A DNA stretch of 52,319 bases from Candidatus Equimonas faecalis (GTDB lineage Bacteria; Bacteroidota; Bacteroidia; Bacteroidales; Bacteroidaceae), in the NCBI GenBank assembly GCA_018066245.1, contig JAGHRT010000042.1, positions 1 through 52,319 on the forward strand. Direction: 5' to 3'. Numbering within the stretch: the first letter of the stretch is position 1; the number at the start of each line of letters is the position of its first letter. Positions 8,859 through 16,772 of this stretch are shown here, one piece after another. A model generated the notes under the pieces. It had not been told where the DNA came from. It searched no databases and saw only the letters and a list, made by a program, of their open reading frames with translations. A program made the translations under genes and the position numbers.

Positions 8859-10622
8859 TTATCGCAGTTGCTCCAGTACGGCCTCCATGCTGGTGTCGCT
8901 CAGGATGATGCGGCCTTCGGCATCGACAAGATAGAGCGAGGGGGTCTGACTCAGATCCACAAGGCCTTCGCTGAGGATGCGCTGGGCGGCATCGCGGGCC
9001 ACTTGCCACGAAGCGGGATAGTCGGCCACGTGGCGTTGCCAGAGCTGGGTGTCTTCATCGGTGTAGAGGGAGAGTACGTTGATGCGGCCTGCCTCCTGTG
9101 CTTCGCGCAGGGCGGACGATGCGCCGAGCCGAGCCGTGAGGACGGTGCAGGCTGCACAGTCGGGATTGTTGAAATAGACGAGTGTGAGGGGGCTCTTGCC
9201 TATGAGCGTGCGCAGGGGGGCTGTGCTTCCGTCGGGTAGGGTGAGGACCACGTCGGAGAGCACGCCGGCAGGAGCGGAAGCAGCCACTTCCTCGTCCAAC
9301 TCATCGCGCACGCAGCGCACGGGCAGGCTGAAGGAGCCTGTGCCGGGGGTGGGAATGTAGGAGGCGAGGCCGCCCGAACCGTAGTCGTTCTGCACGATGA
9401 TGCGCAGGGGGGCATAGGCGGTGGAGGTAAGGGGGGTGGGCTGATACTTGTCGGCATAGCTCGTCCACATGAAGAGACGGTCGGGATAGGCCACCGCCTG
9501 CCCGCCATAGAGGGCGCAGCCGTCCTCATAGTTGCGCCCGCACACCATCGGCCACCACTGGTCCTTGCCCTCGGTGCCCATGACGAAGAAACCGGGAATG
9601 CCGTACTGCGCACTGCCGCCCTGCGATTCGTCCCAATAGAGGTTTTTCAAATCGTTGAAGGCGGCGGGAGCAGGCACGCGGTAGCCCTTGGGGCAGGGGT
9701 CGTAGTTGGTCTTGTAGGCCACCTCGGCATTGCCCCAAGTGAGGTTCATCAGCTCGGCATCGGAAGCCCAATGGTAGCCGCCGAGGGAGCCCGCCCGGTA
9801 AGTACGGAGGTGGTGTGTCATGGGATGGGCCATGGAGGCTGCCTCATCGTAGCCATCGTAGCCATCATTGCCCACGAACTCCCACTTCAGGCCGAGTTCG
9901 GGATTGGTCTCGGTGAACTTGCGGGCCTGGTCGAAGGCTTCGGAGGGATTGTACTCCTGATTGTCGCCAATGTAGTAGAAGGGCACGTTGCGCCCGTACT
10001 GATAGGTCAGGCCCCAGGTATCGCGTCCGTCTTCGGGCTCTGCGCTCACGGCTCCGAGGTTGCGGTCCTGGAACTCGGCGCCGCCCGGATAGACCATGAC
10101 GGCCGGCCTCTCGGTGAGCCAGATGTGCCAAATCCACACCACGGTGCCTTCGGCGTTCAGGCCGGCTATTACGGCATTGCCGCGCCCGTGGCCTGCCGTG
10201 AAGCCTACCGTGCCGTCCTGATAGCTCACGTCGCCGATGAGGGGTTCTTCGCTGCGCTCGCGCCAGAGCCAAGTGGCACGGGCTATGCCTTCTACGGGCG
10301 TGCCGTCCACATGGGTGGCGGCAAAGCTGTAGCGGCCTGCCTGCGGCACGATGTAACAGTTGGCCCGTCCGCCGAGGTCGATATGGTCGGCAGGGCTGAA
10401 GCTGAGCTGCTCCACCTGCTTGACATTGTAGAGCGCATGGCCGCCGTCGGCCTTCCACACATGGAGCAAGTCGCGGTCGGTGAAGTTGAGCTTGTCGATG
10501 TCGCTGACCTGATGCTGCTCCTGCGAGCCGTTTTTGAGGTCGATGGTCAGCGTGCCCTGAATCTGGGCGGTGGCGGCGGTGGCCATGAGGGCAAGCGCCG
10601 CGAGGGTGAGATACTGTTTCAT
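8859..10622 (-). CDS. Secreted fimbrillin/FISUMP-like protein fused to a thioredoxin-fold domain
   Basis: 587 aa. Signal peptide MKQYLTLAALALMATAATAQ. Residues about 20-70 carry a short beta domain (LTIDLKNGSQEQHQVSDIDK) common at the N-terminus of Bacteroidales surface proteins. Residues about 80-430 look like the fimbrillin/FISUMP group (GGRANCYIV..., DPCPKGYRVPAP, PVRCVRD). Residues about 455-587 form a thioredoxin-like domain with LVYFNNPDCAACTVL, giving a CxxC pair near residue 489, and a TPSLYLVDAEGRIILSD strand that fits the cis-Pro region. The combination suggests a secreted adhesin-like or carbohydrate-associated module carrying a redox domain. Target and partner are unknown. It lies between two other secreted-protein genes on the same strand. 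Confidence 0.8.
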   Translation of the reverse strand: MKQYLTLAALALMATAATAQIQGTLTIDLKNGSQEQHQVSDIDKLNFTDRDLLHVWKADGGHALYNVKQVEQLSFSPADHIDLGGRANCYIVPQAGRYSFAATHVDGTPVEGIARATWLWRERSEEPLIGDVSYQDGTVGFTAGHGRGNAVIAGLNAEGTVVWIWHIWLTERPAVMVYPGGAEFQDRNLGAVSAEPEDGRDTWGLTYQYGRNVPFYYIGDNQEYNPSEAFDQARKFTETNPELGLKWEFVGNDGYDGYDEAASMAHPMTHHLRTYRAGSLGGYHWASDAELMNLTWGNAEVAYKTNYDPCPKGYRVPAPAAFNDLKNLYWDESQGGSAQYGIPGFFVMGTEGKDQWWPMVCGRNYEDGCALYGGQAVAYPDRLFMWTSYADKYQPTPLTSTAYAPLRIIVQNDYGSGGLASYIPTPGTGSFSLPVRCVRDELDEEVAASAPAGVLSDVVLTLPDGSTAPLRTLIGKSPLTLVYFNNPDCAACTVLTARLGASSALREAQEAGRINVLSLYTDEDTQLWQRHVADYPASWQVARDAAQRILSEGLVDLSQTPSLYLVDAEGRIILSDTSMEAVLEQLR

Positions 10623-10630
10623 CTTGAGTG

Positions 10631-10713
10631 GTTTATAGAGTAGTCGTTTTTAGTCCGCCGAAAGGAAAAATTAGTCCGCCGAGAGTTTTTCGTGGTCTAT
10701 AGGCTGGTTTTTC
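10631..10713. repeat. 21-bp modular repeat array (4 units)
   Basis: Four units tile without gaps. The landmark GTC/GGTC falls at 10652, 10673 and 10694 (period 21), after a degenerate TTTATAGAGTAG unit. Cores are TATAGAG, CCGCCGA (twice) and CTATAGG, with GAAAAA or TTTTTC tracts between them. It fills much of the spacer between two leftward genes. Confidence 0.85.
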
Positions 10714-10798
10714 CTCATACGCTGAGCGTTCCGTCTGCTCCAGAGACTAAGTCCTCCCCTTCTTGGGGGAAGCGGGACGAGCCCCCGGCAAGGGCGGC

Positions 10799-13114
10799 CT
10801 ACTTCAGGAGCTTGCGGCCGTCCTGTATGTAGCAGCCACGGCTGGTGGCCGGCACGCAGCGTCCGCTCAGGTCGCGGATGACAGCCTGACCGCCGCCAAG
10901 GGTGGAGAGCGGCGTGCCGATGCCCTCTACGGGGCGCACGACGTTCACCGTGCGGTAGGTGGTGTAGGTGGCAAGGCGGTCGTTGATTTGTATGCCCTTG
11001 ATAAGTCCGGTCTTGTTGTAGTTCTTGAGTTCGAGTTCTACGCGGTCGGGATAGACGTAAAGCATCAGGGCCTGCACGACGGTGGGGCAGTCGGAAGGAT
11101 CGCCCGTGTCGATGGTGTTGTAGTAGTAGCGGAGGGAGCCCATGAATATGGAGAAGAAGGAGGGGTCGCCGGCCACGACGGGCTTGTCCGTAACTTCTTC
11201 AAGCGTCCAGAGGCAGTCGGCCACCGTGCCGGCGCTTACGGAGATTGAACCCGTAGAGCTGACGCTGCCCAAGTCGAAGGCGTTGACGCGCTGGGAGGAG
11301 CCGCCGGGGCTGTAGGTCGTGCCGGTAACGGCGTAGTATTTGCCGCTGTACTCCGTGGCAATGATGTATGTGCCGCCCACTTCGGGCTTGTCCGCTGCGG
11401 TAAGGGTGAGCGTGGCTGCGGAGGGGTCGGCCACTTTCATCAGGCGGAAGGCGGTGGATTGCCCGTTGCCGCTGAAACGCTTGCTGCCGGTGGAGAAATA
11501 GAGCTTGCTACCGTTGATGGACGAGGGAGCGCCTGCGATGTCTATGGTGAAGAGAGCGGCGGAGGAAAGGGTGATTGTTGCCGTGGCGGGTGCCGACGTG
11601 GTGGTGAGGTTGTAGGAATCGAAGCCGAGATACTTGCCGTCGGCGACGTGGCGTATGAAGAACTTGCCGGAGGTAAAGGTGCCGTCGTCGGGCTTGTCCT
11701 CCTGCTGTTCCTTCACGGCGAGAGTCCAGAGGCAGTTGCCGCCGGAGAGGGGCGTGATGGCGGACAGGTCCTCACTCACGGCCACTTGGACGCTGTTCAT
11801 GCGCTGCGAGGAGCTGCCGGGGCTGTACACGTCGTTGGCCAGGGCGTAGTAACCGGAAATATACTTGGACACGATGTAATAGGCCTTGCCGTCCTCCGGC
11901 TTAGTGATGCGTTGGCCGGCCTCGTCGTATAGCATGAACGTGGTGGCGTCGCCTCGGCTGTAGCGCCCGTTACTGCCTATGTGGAGGGAGCGGGTACTTC
12001 CGTCAAAGGTCATGCTGAGCGTGAACTCGCCGTCGGCACCGGAGATGGCATAGGTCTGCTCAGAGGTGCCCACGTTCAGGTTGTAGGAGTCCACAATCAG
12101 GTACTTCCTGCAAGCAGCGTTGTAGAGCGAAATGTTGGCGGCATACTTCTCCACAGGCTCTCCCTCGGAGTTATAGACGGGGCCGTCCACGTGGGTGGCA
12201 TCGGTGGAGGAGATGACGTTGCCGTTGGTGTCGTAGAGCGTAACGCGCTGGGAGGTGTGCGTAGTGCTGTAGGCGCTGTCATGACCGTGGTCGTGGCCGT
12301 AGAGCATTATGAGGTTGGGGTGTTCGCAGAGTGCAGACTTGAGGGCCTGGGTGGCGGCATTGTCTTTCATACCCTTGCCGGAGTTGAGGCTGTTGCTGTC
12401 GGAGAAAGGCACATGGAGGCAGAAGAACACCGTCTTGTCGGGGTCGTCGGCATAAATCGCATTGAGCTTGTTCTTGACCCACTGCACGCTCTCGGTGGAG
12501 TACTGATAGTCCCAGGCATACTGGAAGAAGTGCTTGCCGGCATTAAGGACAACGAAGTCGAAGCCATAGAGGTTGTAGTGGTAGGCGGCGAGCAGCCGTG
12601 TCTTGCCCAGGGAGCCGTTGTCGGCCTCCTCGTAGAAGCAGTCGGAGTCGGCGAGGGGTCCCATGTCCTGCTGCATGGCTTGCTCGAAGGGTATATAGGC
12701 GTTGTAGGGCTTGGGGATGGCGTCGAAATTGGCCACCTCATACTCGTGGTTGCCGGCGACGTAGAGCACGCAGGGCTGCTTTCCCTCGGGGAAGAAGGAG
12801 CGCATGGTCTCGGTCATGCGCTGATGCACCATCTTGGAGTTGGCCTCCTTGATGGTCTTGTCGCTCTCGGTGTCACCGCCGAAGACTATGACGTCCACAT
12901 TCTCCTCCTGCTGCCAACGCTTGAGCACCTCGGTCAGCGAGGAGCGCACGGTGATGTCGCTGACTTTGCCGGAAGAGGGCGTTATCATATTGTTCATGTT
13001 GTGTACGTCGCTCACGCAGCCGATTGTCAGCAGGGGCTTTTCTTCGGTCTGGGCGAAAGTGGTGAGGCTCCCTGCGGAGAGGGTGAGCATCAGGGCAAGT
13101 AAGTGTTTTTTCAT
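10799..13114 (-). CDS. Secreted calcineurin-like metallophosphoesterase with sorting-type tail
   Basis: 771 aa; signal peptide about 1-21. The N-terminal half is a metallophosphoesterase: SDVH (about 35), GGD (about 79), GNHE (about 121), HVPF (about 234) and GHDH (about 274) supply the usual two-metal ligands. The C-terminal half has two similar beta units, recognisable by GYYALANDVYSPGSSSQR and KYYAVTGTTYSPGGSSQR. It ends VIRDLSGRCVPATSRG...DGRKLLK, a sorting-type tail. A secreted phosphatase or phosphodiesterase is likely; the substrate is unknown. It starts 45 bp after the EEP gene, so the two probably share a transcript. Confidence 0.87.
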   Translation of the reverse strand: MKKHLLALMLTLSAGSLTTFAQTEEKPLLTIGCVSDVHNMNNMITPSSGKVSDITVRSSLTEVLKRWQQEENVDVIVFGGDTESDKTIKEANSKMVHQRMTETMRSFFPEGKQPCVLYVAGNHEYEVANFDAIPKPYNAYIPFEQAMQQDMGPLADSDCFYEEADNGSLGKTRLLAAYHYNLYGFDFVVLNAGKHFFQYAWDYQYSTESVQWVKNKLNAIYADDPDKTVFFCLHVPFSDSNSLNSGKGMKDNAATQALKSALCEHPNLIMLYGHDHGHDSAYSTTHTSQRVTLYDTNGNVISSTDATHVDGPVYNSEGEPVEKYAANISLYNAACRKYLIVDSYNLNVGTSEQTYAISGADGEFTLSMTFDGSTRSLHIGSNGRYSRGDATTFMLYDEAGQRITKPEDGKAYYIVSKYISGYYALANDVYSPGSSSQRMNSVQVAVSEDLSAITPLSGGNCLWTLAVKEQQEDKPDDGTFTSGKFFIRHVADGKYLGFDSYNLTTTSAPATATITLSSAALFTIDIAGAPSSINGSKLYFSTGSKRFSGNGQSTAFRLMKVADPSAATLTLTAADKPEVGGTYIIATEYSGKYYAVTGTTYSPGGSSQRVNAFDLGSVSSTGSISVSAGTVADCLWTLEEVTDKPVVAGDPSFFSIFMGSLRYYYNTIDTGDPSDCPTVVQALMLYVYPDRVELELKNYNKTGLIKGIQINDRLATYTTYRTVNVVRPVEGIGTPLSTLGGGQAVIRDLSGRCVPATSRGCYIQDGRKLLK

Positions 13115-13159
13115 AAGGCTAATGTTTTTAGGGTTTAGGGGTTGAGTAAGGATTCGGGG

Positions 13160-14275
13160 TTATGGTGCGGCCTGCTTGGGAGCGAGGCGGCAGTAGAGGG
13201 GGAAATGGTCGGAGAGACGTGTGGTGTCGAAGCGGCAGGCGTAGGGCTTGAAGTGTTCGGTGGAGCAGATGAGGTGGTCTATCCTTACGAAGATGGCATC
13301 GCGGTTGAAGGAGCGTCCCAAGCCGTTGCCTGCTGCGCGGAAGCAGTCGGTGAGGGGTGCGGCCTCGACGAGGGTCTGCCGGGTGTAGGACACGGGTGTG
13401 GCGTTCAGGTCGCCGGCCAGTATGAGCGGTCGGCCTGCGTGTGCGGCGAGGAAGCGGGCCAGGGTGTCGGCCTGGAGGGCTCGTATGGCACTCTGCTCCT
13501 TGATGCGGGCGAGGAGGGTGGATGAGGTGTGCTCCAGGCTGTCGGGGTCGGTGGTGCCGCCGCTCACGATTTCGGCATAGCCGGAGCGGTCGGCCTGGCT
13601 CAGGCGCATACTCTGCAGGTGGCAGTTCACGACAAAGAGGGTGTCGGCCAGCGGGGCCTTGACGTAATAGACGGCGGCGCAGTTGCCCCCGTTTTGCACG
13701 AGGAGGCGGCTCCCTACGATGGGCCAGCGGGAGAGGAGCACCTGCCCGTAGTCGTTGGCGTTGCCGGCGAAGCATACGTAGGGCAACTGGCCGTGGAGGT
13801 AGGCCTGGAGGCTGTCGCCGCGTGCGGGGGTCAGCTCCTGCGCCACGAGGAGGTCGGCCTGTACGGAGCCGAGGTAGTCGCGGAGTTGCTGGCGGGCGGA
13901 GTCGTCCCACTTGGTGCCGCCTACGTTCCAACTGACTATGTGCCAGGCGGAATCAGGAGGCGTGGAGGGCAGATTGACGGGCACGAAGTTGCGTATGCAC
14001 CCCGAACTGAGGAGCAGGGCCAGCAGGGTAATCCACACGCGGCGGGGCGTGAAGAGCAGGGCCAGCAGGCCGGTGAGCAGGCTGCCGCAGAGGAAGAAGG
14101 GGAAGCCCAGCGTGATGATGCTGGCCAGTGGCCAATGCGCCGGACTGACATACACGCAGGCGGCACACATCAGCAGCAGACTGCCCGCTATGGCTTGCAG
14201 GGCGGTGAGCATCAGCGTGAAGAACTGGCCTATGGCTGTCCAGATGCGGCGTAGTGTGCGGTTTCTCTTGGGCAT
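13160..14275 (-). CDS. Membrane-anchored endonuclease/exonuclease/phosphatase (EEP) family protein
   Basis: 371 aa. Three hydrophobic segments fill residues 15-100, followed by a periplasm- or cytoplasm-facing EEP domain. Motifs: IVSWNVGG (about 118), VAQELTP (about 146), NCHLQS (about 219), LAGDLNATP (about 290), RIDHLI and LSDHFPLY near the end. These are the Mg-binding and catalytic Asn, Glu, Asp and His positions of the fold. Substrate unknown (DNA, phosphoinositide and sphingomyelin types share it). In Bacteroidetes, EEP genes of this type commonly follow rhomboid genes, as here. Confidence 0.87.
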   Translation of the reverse strand: MPKRNRTLRRIWTAIGQFFTLMLTALQAIAGSLLLMCAACVYVSPAHWPLASIITLGFPFFLCGSLLTGLLALLFTPRRVWITLLALLLSSGCIRNFVPVNLPSTPPDSAWHIVSWNVGGTKWDDSARQQLRDYLGSVQADLLVAQELTPARGDSLQAYLHGQLPYVCFAGNANDYGQVLLSRWPIVGSRLLVQNGGNCAAVYYVKAPLADTLFVVNCHLQSMRLSQADRSGYAEIVSGGTTDPDSLEHTSSTLLARIKEQSAIRALQADTLARFLAAHAGRPLILAGDLNATPVSYTRQTLVEAAPLTDCFRAAGNGLGRSFNRDAIFVRIDHLICSTEHFKPYACRFDTTRLSDHFPLYCRLAPKQAAP

Positions 14276-14339
14276 CTTACGGAGGCCTCCTCTCTATCCC
14301 GCCGCAAGGGGGAAGTCTCGGAGGGTGTGGGGATTAGGG

Positions 14340-14451
14340 GTGTATGGAGTAGTGCGATTTAGTCTATAGAGTAGGATTTCGCAGTCTATGGAGTAGTGCG
14401 AATTAGTCTATGGAGTAGTGCGGATTAGTCTATGGAGTAGGATTTCGGATT
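14340..14451. repeat. 22-bp modular repeat array (5 units)
   Basis: AGTC starts at 14361, 14383, 14405 and 14427, a strict 22-bp period, preceded by one degenerate unit. All cores are of the CTATAGA/CTATGGA type with TAGTGCG or TAGGATTTCG between them. The last unit runs into the stop codon of the rhomboid gene (14450-14452). Confidence 0.9.
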
Positions 14452-15205
14452 AGCGGGTGAGGTTGAAGAGGTCGCGCTTCTCTTCTTCGGTGAGGCCTTC
14501 GTAGCCGGACTGGCGCACCTTGTCGAGCAACTGGTCCACGCGCTCCTGCTTGCGGCGTTGCTCCAGGTTGTAGTCGTAGTCGGCCGTGTGCCAGCCCTCA
14601 AACTTGGAGGTGCGGCGGCGGGGCCGGCGGTCGGCCTGGCGCCAGTAGAGTATGAGCAGCCAGCCGAACAGCATACCGCCGAGGTGGGCGAAGTGGGCCA
14701 CGTTGCTGGTGGTGGAGAAGGCCGACACGAGTTCTATGGCGGCATAGGCCACTACGAAATACTTGGCCCGCATCGGTATGGGCGGAAAGAGGAGCATGAT
14801 GCGCTCGTTGGGGTAGAACATGCCGAAGGCCAGCAGGATGCCGTAGATAGCCCCCGATGCGCCCACCGTGGGGGCGTTCTCGCCCGTGAAGAGCTGCCAG
14901 AGTATTTGACATGCGCCTGCCCCGAGACCGCAGAGCAGGTAGTAGATGAGGTAGCGGCGGCCCCCCATGGTCTGCTCTATGAGTCCGCCAAACATCCAAA
15001 GCGCAAACATGTTGAAAAACAGGTGTACGAATCCTCCGTGGAGGAACATGTAGGTGAAGGGCTGCCAGGGATAGAAGTACTGGGCACGCACGCTCCACAG
15101 GCCGCCTACGGCGCACATAAAGTCGAGGCCGACGAGCATCTCGAGCACAAACACGGCAACGTTGGCTATAAGGAGGGCACGGGTGATGGGAGGTATGGAT
15201 TTCAT
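14450..15205 (-). CDS. Rhomboid family intramembrane serine protease
   Basis: 251 aa with about six membrane segments. The catalytic Ser117 sits in GASGA and the catalytic His174 in AHLGG. The H-x3-N oxyanion motif is H61/N65 (HLFFN). The soluble tail (about 195-251) is basic then charged, ending LTEEEKRDLFNLTR. It cleaves transmembrane segments of unknown targets. Bacteroidetes often carry two tandem rhomboids before an EEP gene; here only one is present. It starts 16 bp after the sialate esterase gene. Confidence 0.94.
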   Translation of the reverse strand: MKSIPPITRALLIANVAVFVLEMLVGLDFMCAVGGLWSVRAQYFYPWQPFTYMFLHGGFVHLFFNMFALWMFGGLIEQTMGGRRYLIYYLLCGLGAGACQILWQLFTGENAPTVGASGAIYGILLAFGMFYPNERIMLLFPPIPMRAKYFVVAYAAIELVSAFSTTSNVAHFAHLGGMLFGWLLILYWRQADRRPRRRTSKFEGWHTADYDYNLEQRRKQERVDQLLDKVRQSGYEGLTEEEKRDLFNLTR

Positions 15206-15221
15206 AGGCTTTTGAGTGGGT

Positions 15222-16772
15222 TCAGCGGGTTGTGTTAAGAGGAAGGAGGAATGTAGAGAGGGGCCAGCCCTGGGCGTTGGTTACGTTGGCCCGGGTGAAG
15301 GGTTGCCAGGCGTAGCGCACGGCCACGGGGCGGAGGCCGGCGGGCAGTTGCAAGGCCAGTCGGCCGGGGCGGTCGGAGGGCTGGGGGTGTGCCCGGCCGT
15401 CCAGCACGAGGGGCTGGGCCTCTATCCACTGGCCGTCGGGGGCCTGCACTTCAAACATGCGGGGCGTGGCCTTGGTGAATCGCAGGGGCTGGCCGGCGCA
15501 ATCCAGCGTAAGGCGGCCCTTGTCCAGCGTCCAGCCCGTGGGGGCGTAGGGCAGGATGGCCGGCTGCGGCCTGTGGTAGGCGCCGTGGAGGGCCAGCGCG
15601 GCGAGGCGCGTGCCTATGGGCCGCTTCGTGCGGGGGTGGACATCGAGCGAATCGCCGTAGTCGGAGGAAATGGCCATCCAGGTGCGGGACAGGCTTTCGG
15701 CAAGGCGGCGCTGCGAATCGCGGAACTCGGGCCACGTCAGGCGGGGCGCGATGCTGCTGAGCTGTACCATAAGGAAGGGCAGCGTGCCGTCGGGGCTGCG
15801 CAGCGTGCGGCGCCAGTCGGCCAGCATGTGGGTGAAGAGGCGCTCGTGCAGGGCTACGTCCTGCGCGTTGCTTTCGCCTTGATACCAGATTACGCCCCGG
15901 AAGGCGAAGGGGCTGAGGGGTTCGAGGCCGGCCTGGTAGAGATAGGCGGGCCGGTAGGGATGGAGGTGGCCGTCGGAGCCAGCGTTTTCGCATCCGCGCT
16001 TCCGCACCCAGTCCTGTACGAGTGGATTGTTCGGCCAGTCGGCCAGCATGTCGGGGTGGTGGCTTTGGAGGGTCTGGGGGCTGGTCCACGACTCGGCGGG
16101 GGAGCCTCCCACGGCGTTGAGTACGAGGCCGATGTGGAGGTCGGGGAGCGAGTCGGCCAGAGCGCGGCCAAAGTAGTAGGCAATGGCGGAGAAGCGGCTG
16201 GCCTCGGCCTCGGAGCAGAGCGTCCAGCCTGCGGAGGTGTCGAAGTAGCGGAAGGCATCGACTTCGGCCAGGGCCTCGTCGCTCCAGCGGGGCGGCGTGG
16301 TGAGCCAGCGTGCCTTCATGTTGAAGAGGTGGAGGCGGGGGTGCGCCGTGCCTTGGGCCAGATAGTCGCCGCCGTCGGGAGCGGGGCCGTTGGGGTCGGA
16401 GGCGGCAGCGTGGCGGCGGAACTCGGCATCGTTGCTCAGGGTGAACTCCATGTTGCTCTGGCCGGAGCAGAGCCACACCTCGCCCAGATACACGCGGCGG
16501 TAGGTCTCGCTGCCCATTTGCAGGGTGTAGGGGCCGCCGGCGGGCAGGGCGGGCAGCCAGGCCTCCCAACGACCTCGGCTGTCGGCACGCACCTCGGTGC
16601 TGAGGCCGGCCAGCGCCACCTTGACGCGCTCGCCGGCATGTGCCCGGCCCTGGAAGTGGAGAGGTGCGCCCTGCTGGAGCACCATATCGTCGGAGTAGAG
16701 ACGCAGGTCTTGCGCACAGGCGCACGCGCAGGCGCACGCAAATATAATAAGGAGTAGGAACTTATTTTTCAT
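15222..16772 (-). CDS. Sialate O-acetylesterase (SASA) family, secreted
   Basis: 516 aa. It contains CSGQSNMEF (catalytic Ser, about residue 95) and GVIWYQGESNAQ, the two hallmark SASA motifs. The enzyme removes O-acetyl groups from sialic acids or plant glycans, exposing them to glycosidases. The N-terminus is odd: LLLIIFACACACACAQ, a run of Ala-Cys pairs made by a 6-bp DNA repeat. It could be cleaved as an ordinary signal peptide before Gln or as a lipoprotein at the first Cys. The start overlaps the end of the permease gene by 11 bp, indicating a shared transcript. Confidence 0.9.
   Translation of the reverse strand: MKNKFLLLIIFACACACACAQDLRLYSDDMVLQQGAPLHFQGRAHAGERVKVALAGLSTEVRADSRGRWEAWLPALPAGGPYTLQMGSETYRRVYLGEVWLCSGQSNMEFTLSNDAEFRRHAAASDPNGPAPDGGDYLAQGTAHPRLHLFNMKARWLTTPPRWSDEALAEVDAFRYFDTSAGWTLCSEAEASRFSAIAYYFGRALADSLPDLHIGLVLNAVGGSPAESWTSPQTLQSHHPDMLADWPNNPLVQDWVRKRGCENAGSDGHLHPYRPAYLYQAGLEPLSPFAFRGVIWYQGESNAQDVALHERLFTHMLADWRRTLRSPDGTLPFLMVQLSSIAPRLTWPEFRDSQRRLAESLSRTWMAISSDYGDSLDVHPRTKRPIGTRLAALALHGAYHRPQPAILPYAPTGWTLDKGRLTLDCAGQPLRFTKATPRMFEVQAPDGQWIEAQPLVLDGRAHPQPSDRPGRLALQLPAGLRPVAVRYAWQPFTRANVTNAQGWPLSTFLLPLNTTR

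Noticed and set aside
14340-14451. Repeat array considered as a CRISPR
   Set aside because: The units abut with a 22-bp period and no unique spacers of 25-40 bp; no cas genes are present.
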